Shown here one piece after another: positions 17,103 through 24,961 of a stretch of 64,000 nt of DNA. This stretch comes from Erythrobacter sp. NAP1. Lineage in GTDB: Bacteria; Pseudomonadota; Alphaproteobacteria; Sphingomonadales; Sphingomonadaceae. How positions within the stretch are numbered: position 1 is the first letter of the stretch; each line of letters starts with the position of its first letter. The notes under the pieces were generated by a model. The model did no database searches. It was not told where the DNA came from and saw only the letters and a program-made list of their open reading frames with translations. The position numbers and the translations under genes are program-made. The stretch is from the NCBI RefSeq assembly GCF_000152865.1, contig NZ_CH672390.1, positions 1,116,001 through 1,180,000 on the forward strand, given 5' to 3'.

Positions 17103-19406
17103 ATGGCAAAACGCTCCCCTAAATTCGCACCCGGCCTTCCGACAAAGAAGCAGGTGCTCGAATTCATCCAGACCTCTGACACGACCGCCGGAAAGCGCGA
17201 AATTGCGCGCGCTTTTGGGCTCAAGGGGCAGGAAAAGATCGCGCTCAAGAAACTGCTTAAGGACATGGCCGAGGAAGGCCTGATCGACGGCAAGAAGACC
17301 GCTTATCACCGCATGGGCGGCGTTCCGAAGGTCACTGTTCTACGCGTTATCGAGATCGAGGATGGCGAAGCGATTGCGATACCGGACAATTGGTCACCCG
17401 ATGCGCCGGACAAGCCTCCGCGCCTGACCGTGCGCGAGTTGAAAGGGCGGGGCGGAAAACGTGCTGCGGCGCTCAAACGCGGTGATCGGGTGCTGTCGCG
17501 CACCGAGGAAACCGAGCGGGGCTGGGTCGCCTTTCCGATCAAGAAATTGCCTGCTCGGACCGAGGGCCTGATGGGCGTGGTCGAGATGGATGGCACCGGC
17601 AAACCCTGGCTCGCCCCCGTCGACAAGCGCATTCGCCGCTCCACTCCGATCAGCGATCTGGGCGGCGCGGAAGAGGGGCAGCTTGTGCTCGCTGAACGGG
17701 CAGGGCGGTCGGAGCGCGCTGGCGTGCGCGTGGTCGAGGTGATCGGCGACCCGCTCGCACCGAAGAGTTTCAGCCTCATTGCGATTGCCAAACACGGCAT
17801 CCCGCATGTCTTTCAGGAAGGCGTTCACGAGGAAGCCCAACGCGCAGCCAACCTTAAGCTGTCGGACAAGCATCGCGAGGACCTGCGCGATCTGCCCATC
17901 GTCGCCATCGACCCTGCTGATGCGCGCGATCATGACGACGCAATCTGGGCCGAGCCCGACGGCAAGGGCGGTTTTGACGCAAAGGTGGCGATTGCCGATG
18001 TGAGTTTCTACGTCCGCCCTGGTTCCGCACTGGACAAGGAAGCGAGGAAGCGCGGCAATTCGGTATATTTCCCAGACCGCGTCGTCCCGATGCTGCCCGA
18101 AATTCTGTCCGCCGATGTCTGCTCTTTGCGCGAAGGCGAAGACCGTGCGGCGATGGTCTGCCACTTTCACATCGATGGAGAGGGCAGGGTCGAAAATGTT
18201 CGCTTCTCCCGCGCGCTCGTGCGGATTGCTCATGTGATCCCGTACGAGGAAGCGCAGGCGACGATGGACGCTGGGGATGCGCCCGCATTCCTCACCAACC
18301 TCTGGGGCGCATGGGAGTTGCTCGCCAAGGCGCGAGCGGCGCGCGATCCGCTCGAGCTTGAATTGCCCGAGCGCCGCGTGGTCCTCAACGACGAGGGCCA
18401 GATTGCGGAGATCGCTGTGCGCGAAAGGCTCGATGCGCACCGCGTAGTCGAAGATTTCATGATTGCGGCCAATGTCGCTGCTGCAAAGGCGCTGGAGGCG
18501 AAGACCTCGCCCGTCGTCTACCGCGTCCACGAACCGCCGAGCCGTGAGAAGCTGATTGCGCTGCGAGATTACATGGCGACGATGGGCAAGAAGCTGGCTC
18601 TGGGGCAGGTGGTGACGCCGGGTCTGTTCAATCGCATGCTCAAGGACGTCACCGACGAGAGCGAGAAGGCGCAGGTGATGGAAGCGGTGCTGCGCAGCCA
18701 GATGCAGGCCTATTACGGACCGGCCAATGCGGGGCATTTCGGTCTGTCGCTTGGGTCCTATGCGCACTTTACCTCGCCGATCCGACGCTATGCCGACCTT
18801 CTTGTGCACCGCGCTCTCGTCGATGCCTACAAGCTGGAGCAGCCCAAACCACCCGGGTCGCTGCCTGATACGACGGGGCTTTCGGACAAGGATCGTAAGA
18901 GCCTGCAAGAGGTCTCCGACGCGATCAGCCAGACCGAACGCCGCGCAATGGAAGCAGAGCGCGACACGATCGACCGCTATGTCGCAGCGTGGCTATCGGG
19001 ACGTGTGGGCGAGAACTTCGAGACGCGGATTACAGGTGTGCAGGGCTTCGGCTTCTTCGCGACAATCGTGGGGCTGGGCGGCGACGGGCTGGTGCCCGTC
19101 TCGACACTGGGCGCAGAACACTTCCGCCATGACGAAGCCGCACAGACTCTCGTCGGAGAGCAGACCGGCACGACCTACTCGGCCGGCGACCGGCTGACAC
19201 TGCAACTGGCGGAAGCCAACCCGCTCACAGGCGCGCTCAAATTCGTGCCGGTGGATGAGGATGGCAATGTCATCGATGCGCGGGGGAGCAGGCCCGCACC
19301 CCGTTACGGCCGTCCTGGCAAGCCACCCAAGAAGGCGGGCAAGTTCCAGGTCGGGAAACGCGGAAGGCCCGGAAACATTCGCCATCAGGGAAGAAAGCGG
19401 AAATGA
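17103..19406 (+). CDS. rnr: Ribonuclease R
   Basis: A protein of 767 residues. The N-terminal winged-helix-like part (TSDTTAGKREIARAFGLKG) is followed by cold-shock folds. The RNB catalytic centre reads IDPADARDHDDAI, with the metal-binding Asp residues. Landmarks YFPDRVVPMLP, MIAANVAAA and AHFTSPIRRYADLLVHRAL are all present. The S1 domain (ITGVQGFGFFATIVGLGGDGLV) precedes a basic, Gly/Lys/Arg-rich tail. It degrades structured RNA from the 3' end. It starts 23 bases after the peptidase gene. The function is sure. Confidence 0.96.
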   Translation: MAKRSPKFAPGLPTKKQVLEFIQTSDTTAGKREIARAFGLKGQEKIALKKLLKDMAEEGLIDGKKTAYHRMGGVPKVTVLRVIEIEDGEAIAIPDNWSPDAPDKPPRLTVRELKGRGGKRAAALKRGDRVLSRTEETERGWVAFPIKKLPARTEGLMGVVEMDGTGKPWLAPVDKRIRRSTPISDLGGAEEGQLVLAERAGRSERAGVRVVEVIGDPLAPKSFSLIAIAKHGIPHVFQEGVHEEAQRAANLKLSDKHREDLRDLPIVAIDPADARDHDDAIWAEPDGKGGFDAKVAIADVSFYVRPGSALDKEARKRGNSVYFPDRVVPMLPEILSADVCSLREGEDRAAMVCHFHIDGEGRVENVRFSRALVRIAHVIPYEEAQATMDAGDAPAFLTNLWGAWELLAKARAARDPLELELPERRVVLNDEGQIAEIAVRERLDAHRVVEDFMIAANVAAAKALEAKTSPVVYRVHEPPSREKLIALRDYMATMGKKLALGQVVTPGLFNRMLKDVTDESEKAQVMEAVLRSQMQAYYGPANAGHFGLSLGSYAHFTSPIRRYADLLVHRALVDAYKLEQPKPPGSLPDTTGLSDKDRKSLQEVSDAISQTERRAMEAERDTIDRYVAAWLSGRVGENFETRITGVQGFGFFATIVGLGGDGLVPVSTLGAEHFRHDEAAQTLVGEQTGTTYSAGDRLTLQLAEANPLTGALKFVPVDEDGNVIDARGSRPAPRYGRPGKPPKKAGKFQVGKRGRPGNIRHQGRKRK

Positions 19407-19458
19407 ATGGCGAAACCTTTGCCTCGTTCAAACGTAAGCGAAGCAAAGGAGAACCATC

Positions 19459-19974
19459 ATGATCAAGCCCGGAACCCAAGTCCCAGCTATCGACCTGCCG
19501 CTCACCATCGGTGCGCGCTATGACCTGTCGAAGCAGCATCCTGACCATTTCACGCTCGTCGTGATGTATCGCGGCAAGCACTGCCCGATCTGCAAAGGGC
19601 AGCTGAAGGACCTCGCCTCGAAGCTCGACGAATTCACCAAGCGCGGCATCAACGTGGTTGCCGTCTCGATGGATTCGAAGGAGCGCGCGATGGTTGTCGA
19701 CGAGGAATGGGATACGGGCGATGTCCCGCTCGCCTATGACATGAGCGAGGAGACCGCACGCGAATGGGGTCTCTACATTTCGGAGAAGCGCGAAGGCAGC
19801 GATGAGCCTGACAAGTTCTCAGAACCCGGCATGTTCCTCGTGCGTCCCGATGGCACGCTTTACTTCGCCAGCATCCAGAACGCGCCGTTCACCCGTCCGC
19901 CGCTCGACGATCTGCTGCAGGGCATCGATTACATCACCAAGAACGATTATCCGACACGCGGCACGCTGACCTGA
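19459..19974 (+). CDS. Peroxiredoxin-like (AhpC/TSA) protein
   Basis: A protein of 171 residues with a thioredoxin/peroxiredoxin fold. The active site reads YRGKHCPICKGQLKDL, a CxxC pair at the peroxidatic position. The loop NVVAVSMDSKERA and the block EPGMFLVRPDGTLYFASIQN are typical of the AhpC/TSA-like sphingomonad proteins. It probably reduces peroxides or other thiol-oxidising agents; the reductant is unknown. GGAG lies upstream of the ATG. A good hairpin terminator follows at 20000-20030. Confidence 0.85.
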   Translation: MIKPGTQVPAIDLPLTIGARYDLSKQHPDHFTLVVMYRGKHCPICKGQLKDLASKLDEFTKRGINVVAVSMDSKERAMVVDEEWDTGDVPLAYDMSEETAREWGLYISEKREGSDEPDKFSEPGMFLVRPDGTLYFASIQNAPFTRPPLDDLLQGIDYITKNDYPTRGTLT

Positions 19975-19999
19975 GCGAGGCTCTCAATCGAACATCACT

Positions 20000-20030
20000 A
20001 AAGGCCGGTCACGCTTCGTGATCGGCCTTT
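20000..20030. terminator. Bidirectional intrinsic terminator
   Basis: AAAGGCCGGTCACG and GTGATCGGCCTTT pair around CTTC (loop at 20014-20017), then TTTGTTTC follows on the plus strand. It terminates the peroxiredoxin gene. The same hairpin covers the last codons and the stop of the opposite usp gene, so it may serve both. Confidence 0.8.
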
Positions 20031-20461
20031 GTTTCGTCATAGCCCTCAGGGATTACATATAGGGGGCAGGGGAGTGATCCCGCATTGGCTGCGAAGTGTG
20101 TCACCAGCGGACCCGGCGCTCCGTTTGCGGCTGCTCCCAACACCAAGGCCGCGACTTCGCGGTGGCGTTCAAGAAACTCGCTGACGATCTGCGTGCCCTT
20201 GCCGATTTTCACTGAGATTGTCGGCATGATCCCACTCTCGGCGAGCAAATTGCCCGCCACACCGTGCGCAAGCACCTCTGCGCGGTCACGTGCCTCTTGC
20301 TCGATCGTTGCCTGAACGCCTCCGAAGGCGCTGAAGTTTTGCTGTGCCACCAGCGCAAGAATATGAACCGCGCCGTCAACCTGGACAGCGCGCCGGGCTG
20401 CAAACCGCATCGCCGCGCGCGCTTCGTCGCTTTCGTCCATCACGATCAGGAATGTACGCAT
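20009..20461 (-). CDS. Universal stress protein (UspA family)
   Basis: A protein of 150 residues of the Usp fold. It starts MRTFLIVMDESDEARAAMRFAARRA and holds the block VLGAAANGAPGPLVTHF, near the usual ATP-binding GxxGxxxxGS motif but not a clean match, so nucleotide binding is uncertain. The ATG at 20461 is preferred over a longer frame starting at 20563, because family members begin with this strand. It is divergent from the pdhC gene (175 bases between). The last coding bases lie inside a terminator hairpin. Confidence 0.8.
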   Translation of the reverse strand: MRTFLIVMDESDEARAAMRFAARRAVQVDGAVHILALVAQQNFSAFGGVQATIEQEARDRAEVLAHGVAGNLLAESGIMPTISVKIGKGTQIVSEFLERHREVAALVLGAAANGAPGPLVTHFAANAGSLPCPLYVIPEGYDETKADHEA

Positions 20462-20636
20462 TCGTGTCTCAAGCCCACCCTCTCCAAGTGGCGTGGTATC
20501 CGGCCAATCGATCAGATTTGCAAGTCGGGCATCTGGAGCATGCAGGGCTTGCGACCTGCGCATGAAGCACTAAACGGGTCGAACGCCCCTACGGCACCGC
20601 TGGCCGTGCGCGGCGCATGGGAGTCAAAACGCACAC

Positions 20637-22028
20637 ATGGCAATCGAACTGAAAATGCCCGCCCTTTCCCCCACGATGGAGGAGGGGACGCTTGCCCGCT
20701 GGTTGGTCAAGGTCGGAGACGAGATCGCATCGGGCGATATCATGGCCGAGATCGAGACCGACAAGGCGACGATGGAGTTCGAAGCCGTCGATGAAGGCAC
20801 GCTGGCGGCAATCCTCGTCGAAGAAGGCACAGAGAATGTGGCGGTCGGCACGGTCATCGCAATGCTTGCTGAAGAAGGCGAAGACGTGAGCGATGTCAGC
20901 GCGCCCTCCGGTGATGCGGCACCAGCGCCCACGCCCGCCCCGGCGCCAGCTCCCAAATCGGCTCCCGCATCCAGTGAAGGCGTCAAGGCCAGCCCGCTGG
21001 CTAAGCGCATTGCCGCCAACGAAGGCGTGGACCTTGCATCCGTCGAAGGCTCTGGCCCCAAGGGTCGCATAGTGAAAGCCGATGTCGAGGCAGCCGCTGG
21101 CGGTTCTTCATCGCAGCCACGTTCGGGCGACCGCGTCATTGCCTCGCCGCTTGCGAAGAAGATGGCGGGCGAGCAGGGCATCGACCTTGGCGATGTTTCG
21201 GGCACAGGTCCGGGTGGTCGGATAATCAAGGCCGATATCGACAATTACGAGCCTACTCCCGCAGCTTCTCCAGCTCCCGCGCCCGCTGCGAGCGAAGAAA
21301 AAACTGCGAAACCCGCGCCTCAGGCGCCCGAACACGGTGCTCCGTTCGAGGAAGAGAAGCTCTCCAACGTACGCAAGGTCATCGCGCGCCGCCTGACCGA
21401 GAGCAAGCAGACCGTCCCGCACTACTATCTCACTATGGATATCGTGCTCGATCCACTGCTCAAGCTGCGCAAGGAACTGAACGCCAGTCTCGAACCCGAT
21501 GGGGTCAAGCTGTCGGTCAACGACCTGCTCATCAAGGCGCTCGCCCGCGCGCTCATCCGCGTGCCGCAGTGCAATGTCAGCTATCACGGCGATACGATGC
21601 GCAAATACTCGCGCGCCGATATCTCGGTCGCGGTGGCAGCGCCTTCGGGTCTCATCACCCCGGTCATCACCGAAGCCGATACGAAGGGCCTTGCCCAGAT
21701 CTCTAAGGAGATGAAGGAACTTGCCGGCAAAGCCCGCGACGGCAAGCTGCAACCACACGAATATCAGGGTGGCACAGCAAGCCTGTCGAACCTCGGCATG
21801 TTCGGGATCAAGCAGTTCGATGCGGTCATCAACCCGCCGCAGGGCATGATCCTTGCCGTGGGTGCAGGCCAGCAAGTGCCATACGTAATTGACGGCGAGA
21901 TCAAGCCTGCGACTGTGCTCCACGCAAGCGGCAGCTTCGACCACCGCGCCATCGACGGCGCAGAGGGTGCTCAGCTGATGGAAGCGATCAAGCAGCTAGT
22001 TGAAAACCCGATGGGGCTGTTGGTGTGA
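20637..22028 (+). CDS. pdhC: Pyruvate dehydrogenase E2, dihydrolipoamide acetyltransferase, with two subunit-binding domains
   Basis: A protein of 463 residues. The lipoyl domain (1-80) has the lipoylated Lys43 in ETDKATMEF. An Ala/Pro linker leads to a peripheral-subunit-binding domain at 117-152 ([18 protein letters not shown]), then a second at 168-203 ([18 protein letters not shown]). Another Pro/Ala linker precedes the catalytic core from about 240, with active His436 and Asp440 in FDHRAIDGA. It transfers acetyl groups to CoA. The presence of two binding domains is unusual. The lipoamide dehydrogenase gene lies 1 kb downstream; E1 beta is at the right edge. The ATG at 20637 has GGGAG upstream. 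Confidence 0.93.
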   Translation: MAIELKMPALSPTMEEGTLARWLVKVGDEIASGDIMAEIETDKATMEFEAVDEGTLAAILVEEGTENVAVGTVIAMLAEEGEDVSDVSAPSGDAAPAPTPAPAPAPKSAPASSEGVKASPLAKRIAANEGVDLASVEGSGPKGRIVKADVEAAAGGSSSQPRSGDRVIASPLAKKMAGEQGIDLGDVSGTGPGGRIIKADIDNYEPTPAASPAPAPAASEEKTAKPAPQAPEHGAPFEEEKLSNVRKVIARRLTESKQTVPHYYLTMDIVLDPLLKLRKELNASLEPDGVKLSVNDLLIKALARALIRVPQCNVSYHGDTMRKYSRADISVAVAAPSGLITPVITEADTKGLAQISKEMKELAGKARDGKLQPHEYQGGTASLSNLGMFGIKQFDAVINPPQGMILAVGAGQQVPYVIDGEIKPATVLHASGSFDHRAIDGAEGAQLMEAIKQLVENPMGLLV

Positions 22029-22456
22029 ACCTTGCCCTGATCGGCAAGGCGGTGATCATTGCACTTTGCGCTGCGGTAGCAGCGTGGGGCTATGTCGCCT
22101 TGCTGGGTTTTGTGCACACCATGACGACGGGCGAACAGCAATTCAGCACAGAGGCGGCATTGACGACATTGGGCTTCTCGCTGCTCGGAAGCTTTGCAAT
22201 CGGTCTTCCAACAGCATTGCTCACCTATTTCCTCTCATCGCGCCACCTGATCTACTCGCCCACGACCGTGATGATCACCGGATTGCTCTCCGGCGTGATG
22301 CTTGTCCTTGCAAGCTTTGTGCTCGGCGGGGAGGCGGGAATTGTCATGTTGGGCGTGCCCGCCCTAATCGCCGCGATCACCTTCGCGGTTCTGGGCTGGT
22401 ACTGGATCCTCAAACCCAAGCGCGAGGCGATCATCAACGAGGCTGCCCATGGCTGA
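22025..22456 (+). CDS. Small integral membrane protein of unknown function
   Basis: A protein of 143 residues with four hydrophobic segments (about 4-26, 43-66, 78-99, 104-127). The start is a GTG at 22025 that overlaps the stop of the E2 gene by 4 bases, and its own stop overlaps the next ATG by 8 bases. It is therefore in a tightly coupled operon with pdhC and the thioesterase-like gene. I recognise no family and name no function. Confidence 0.7.
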   Translation: MNLALIGKAVIIALCAAVAAWGYVALLGFVHTMTTGEQQFSTEAALTTLGFSLLGSFAIGLPTALLTYFLSSRHLIYSPTTVMITGLLSGVMLVLASFVLGGEAGIVMLGVPALIAAITFAVLGWYWILKPKREAIINEAAHG

Positions 22457-22823
22457 CCGCGAACTCATGATCCGCGCCACCGCAATGCCGACCGATCTCA
22501 ATCCGTACGGCGGGGTGTTCGGCGGCTGGCTGATGGCGCAGATGGCCTTGGGCGCGGGCGCGCTGGCGAGCCGCGTGGGGAAGGGCAAGGCGGTGGTGGT
22601 CCACGCAACCGACTTCACCTTTCCGGGCGCAATGGTGGTGGGCGATGAACTCAGCGTCTATTGCGAGATTACAGCGAGCGGGACCACGTCACTGACCATC
22701 AAGGCTGAAGGGGTCGGGCGCGAACGCGATGGGGAGGCGACCACCAAAGTGAGCGCCGGGACATTCAAATTTGTGCTGCTCGACGAGAACGACCGCCCGC
22801 GCAAAGTGGATCGCACCAAATGA
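22449..22823 (+). CDS. YciA-like acyl-CoA thioesterase, hotdog fold
   Basis: A protein of 124 residues. The pattern TAMPTDLNPYGGVFGGWLMAQM matches YciA-type acyl-CoA hydrolases, which read NANGDIFGGW. The active-site Asp after Gly is here Gly (YGGVF), and the usual Asp on the following helix (QMD) is Ala-Leu (QMALGAG). It may be a binding protein or use other residues. The middle (HATDFTFPGAMVVGDELSVY) keeps the hotdog CoA-site pattern. It overlaps the preceding membrane-protein gene by 8 bases. Confidence 0.7.
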   Translation: MADRELMIRATAMPTDLNPYGGVFGGWLMAQMALGAGALASRVGKGKAVVVHATDFTFPGAMVVGDELSVYCEITASGTTSLTIKAEGVGRERDGEATTKVSAGTFKFVLLDENDRPRKVDRTK

Positions 22824-22852
22824 CAAAAGGCTGTCCTACATATGGCGTCCTG

Positions 22853-22869
22853 TGGCATCGCGAATGCCA
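22853..22869. repeat. Inverted repeat 1 in the lpd leader
   Basis: TGGCAT (22853-22858) and ATGCCA (22864-22869) are perfect inverted arms around CGCGA. It is the first of three short palindromes, each with 5-base spacers, between the thioesterase-like gene and lpd. Confidence 0.6.
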
Positions 22870-22900
22870 TGAATACGGCGAGTTCAAACCTCTTCTTTTC

Positions 22901-22918
22901 CCGCTTTTGTGCGGTTTT
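22901..22918 (+). terminator. Weak terminator-like hairpin after the E2 operon
   Basis: CCGC and GCGG pair around TTTTGT, followed by TTTT (22915-22918). Stem is short, four base pairs, so strength is doubtful. It lies at the end of the pdhC operon and before two stronger inverted repeats. Confidence 0.35.
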
Positions 22919-22924
22919 CAGAGC

Positions 22925-22941
22925 GTGTAGGGACGCTACAC
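22925..22941. repeat. Inverted repeat 2 in the lpd leader
   Basis: GTGTAG (22925-22930) and CTACAC (22936-22941) are perfect inverted arms with spacer GGACG. The half-sites GTGTA and TACAC recur in the larger repeat at 22959-22983. Confidence 0.7.
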
Positions 22942-22958
22942 ATATTTGCTCTTGGACC

Positions 22959-22983
22959 GTGTAACATGCGGTCCATGTTACAC
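22959..22983. promoter_or_regulatory. Strong palindrome upstream of lpd, probable operator or leader hairpin
   Basis: Arms GTGTAACATG (22959-22968) and CATGTTACAC (22974-22983) are perfect over 10 bases around CGGTC. A second, mutually exclusive hairpin overlaps it: GGACCG (22954-22959) with CGGTCC (22969-22974). The palindrome ends 17 bases before the lpd ATG. It could be an operator for a dimeric repressor or an RNA switch; neither is proven. Confidence 0.6.
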
Positions 22984-23000
22984 AGTTACATGAGGGATCG

Positions 23001-24416
23001 ATGGCTGATACTGACTATGACGTGATCGTGCTTGGCTCGGGACCGGGTGGCTATGTGGCGGCAATCCGCGCATCGCAACTGGGTCTGAAGACCGCGATCG
23101 TGGAGCGCGAACTGCTTGGCGGCATCTGCCTCAACTGGGGCTGCATCCCGACCAAGGCGATGCTCCGTTCGGCAGAGGTCTATCACCAGATGCACCGCGC
23201 CAGCGAGTACGGGCTCAAAGTGGCGGGCGAGATCGAGGCTGACCTTGCCGCCATCGTAAAGCGCAGCCGCGGGGTCGCGAAACAGCTCAACCAGGGCGTC
23301 ACGCACCTGATGAAGAAGAACAAGATCACCGTCCACATGGGCGAGGGCGTGTTGACTGGCCCAACCTCGCTCACGGTGAAAGGCGAGAAGGGCGAGGAGA
23401 AGCTGACAGCCAAGCACGTCATCGTCGCAACAGGAGCGCGTGCGCGCGACCTGCCGTTCGCTCCCGCTGACGGAAAGCGCGTCTGGACATACCGCCACGC
23501 GATGACACCGCCCGAACAGCCGACCAAGCTGCTGGTTATCGGTTCGGGAGCCATCGGGATCGAGTTCGCAAGCTTCTACAACGACATCGGCGTCGATGTG
23601 ACCGTGGTCGAGATGCTCGACCGCATCGTCCCGGTCGAGGACGAAGAGGTCTCCACCTTCCTCGAAAAGAGCCTGACCAAGCAGGGCATCACGGTCATGA
23701 CCGGGGCAGGGGTCGAAGATCTCAAGGTAACCGACAAGGGCGTTACCGCGACGATCAAGGACAAGGCGGGGAAGACCGAGACGACCGAATTCAGCCACTG
23801 CATCACCGCTATCGGGATCGTGCCCAACACCGAGGATATCGGCCTCGACGGTCTTGCCGAGATGGACCGCGGCTTCATCCAGATCGACGATTACGGCCGG
23901 ACCAAGTCGGCTGGGCTATGGGCGATCGGAGACTGCACGCCGGGCCCGTGGCTTGCGCACAAGGCGAGCCATGAAGGGGTGACCGCCGCCGAGGCCATCG
24001 CTCAGGAGCTTGGCAACACGGACGTCCATCCCCATCCGCTCAACCGCGATGCGATTCCGGGCTGCACCTACTGCCACCCGCAGATCGCCAGCGTCGGAAT
24101 GACCGAAGCCAAGGCGAAGGAAGCGGGCTACGAGGTGAAGGTCGGCAACTTCCCCTTCATCGGCAATGGCAAGGCGATCGCGCTCGGAGAAGCGGAAGGC
24201 TTCATCAAGACGGTGTTCGACGCAAAGACCGGGGAGCTACTTGGCGCTCACATGATCGGTGCAGAAGTGACCGAACTGATCCAGGGCTACACGGTCGGCA
24301 TGACGCTGGAGACCACGGAGGAAGAGCTGATGCAGACGGTCTTCCCGCACCCGACGCTTTCAGAGATGATGCACGAAAGCGTCCTCGGCGCCTACGGCAA
24401 GGCGCTGCACATCTAG
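23001..24416 (+). CDS. lpdA: Dihydrolipoyl dehydrogenase (E3)
   Basis: A protein of 471 residues. The FAD fold begins DYDVIVLGSGPGGYVAAIRASQ. The redox disulfide is in GGICLNWGCIPTKAML. The NAD-binding fold is at LLVIGSGAIGIEFASFY. The interface His-Glu pair is in FPHPTLSEMMHE. It reoxidises lipoyl groups of the 2-oxo acid dehydrogenase E2 components. Position a kilobase after pdhC supports service in pyruvate dehydrogenase. The 177-base leader with inverted repeats suggests its own regulation. Its stop overlaps the convergent small gene by 4 bases. Confidence 0.96.
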   Translation: MADTDYDVIVLGSGPGGYVAAIRASQLGLKTAIVERELLGGICLNWGCIPTKAMLRSAEVYHQMHRASEYGLKVAGEIEADLAAIVKRSRGVAKQLNQGVTHLMKKNKITVHMGEGVLTGPTSLTVKGEKGEEKLTAKHVIVATGARARDLPFAPADGKRVWTYRHAMTPPEQPTKLLVIGSGAIGIEFASFYNDIGVDVTVVEMLDRIVPVEDEEVSTFLEKSLTKQGITVMTGAGVEDLKVTDKGVTATIKDKAGKTETTEFSHCITAIGIVPNTEDIGLDGLAEMDRGFIQIDDYGRTKSAGLWAIGDCTPGPWLAHKASHEGVTAAEAIAQELGNTDVHPHPLNRDAIPGCTYCHPQIASVGMTEAKAKEAGYEVKVGNFPFIGNGKAIALGEAEGFIKTVFDAKTGELLGAHMIGAEVTELIQGYTVGMTLETTEEELMQTVFPHPTLSEMMHESVLGAYGKALHI

Positions 24417-24781
24417 AGCCAGCGCTTGACCGCCTCGACTGTATCGGAAGGGGAGGAATTGAAGGCGACCTTGGCTTGCGGCGCGTGTTCGAGGATAAGG
24501 TTGATCAGTTTCTCGAACAGGAGGAACTGGTCATCATCCTTGCGAACCCCCGCGCCGATCAGGACAAGGTCGAAAGGCTTGCTGGCCAGGATTTCGGCAG
24601 CCTCTTCAGCGCCTTCGTCGCCGGTCCCGATGAAACCGACAGTCATGTCGAAGCCTTCTGCTTCCAGCGCCTCGCGGGTCTTTTCGGTCCCTTCCATGAG
24701 CTTCTCCGGCGAGAGATTCGGCCACTTGTCCCAGTCCACCACATCGGGGTGAAGACCCATCAGGACGACCTGCTTGCTCAT
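24413..24781 (-). CDS. Hypothetical 122-residue protein, possibly Rossmann-like
   Basis: A soluble protein of 122 residues with no signal peptide. Alternating strands and helices (VVLMGLHPD, DMTVGFIGTGDEGAEEAAE, FDLVLIGAGVRKDD, AKVAFNSSPSDTVEAV) suggest a small alpha/beta Rossmann-like fold. I know no function. The start at 24781 has AAGGAGTG upstream, a good ribosome site. It overlaps the end of lpd by 4 bases and lies directly downstream of the tRNA-Ser gene on the same strand, 20 bases after it. Confidence 0.75.
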   Translation of the reverse strand: MSKQVVLMGLHPDVVDWDKWPNLSPEKLMEGTEKTREALEAEGFDMTVGFIGTGDEGAEEAAEILASKPFDLVLIGAGVRKDDDQFLLFEKLINLILEHAPQAKVAFNSSPSDTVEAVKRWL

Positions 24782-24801
24782 GATACACTCCTTGCAAAGA
24801 G

Positions 24802-24891
24802 TGGCGGACAGGGTGGGATTCGAACCCACGAAGGGCTTGCACCCTTGCCGGTTTTCAAGACCGGTGCATTCAACCGCTCTGCCACCTGTCC
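24802..24891 (-). tRNA. tRNA-Ser (anticodon UGA)
   Basis: Read on the minus strand, the acceptor arm GGACAGG pairs with CCTGTCC, followed by discriminator G and an encoded CCA. The anticodon stem-loop CCGGTCTTGAAAACCGG gives anticodon TGA. A long variable arm (CAAGGGTGCAAGCCCTT) and the T loop GGTTCGAATCC are present, as expected for a class II tRNA-Ser. Total length 90 bases including CCA. Confidence 0.97.
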
Positions 24892-24961
24892 GCGCGGAAA
24901 TGCTCGCTAGCGACGTGCGCGCCTATTGTCACGCCTTTGCTTGCGGCTAAGAACGATATTC

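Noticed and set aside
17394..18908. Long open frame (504 codons) opposite rnr
   Set aside because: Antisense shadow of RNase R, produced by GC-rich codon bias.
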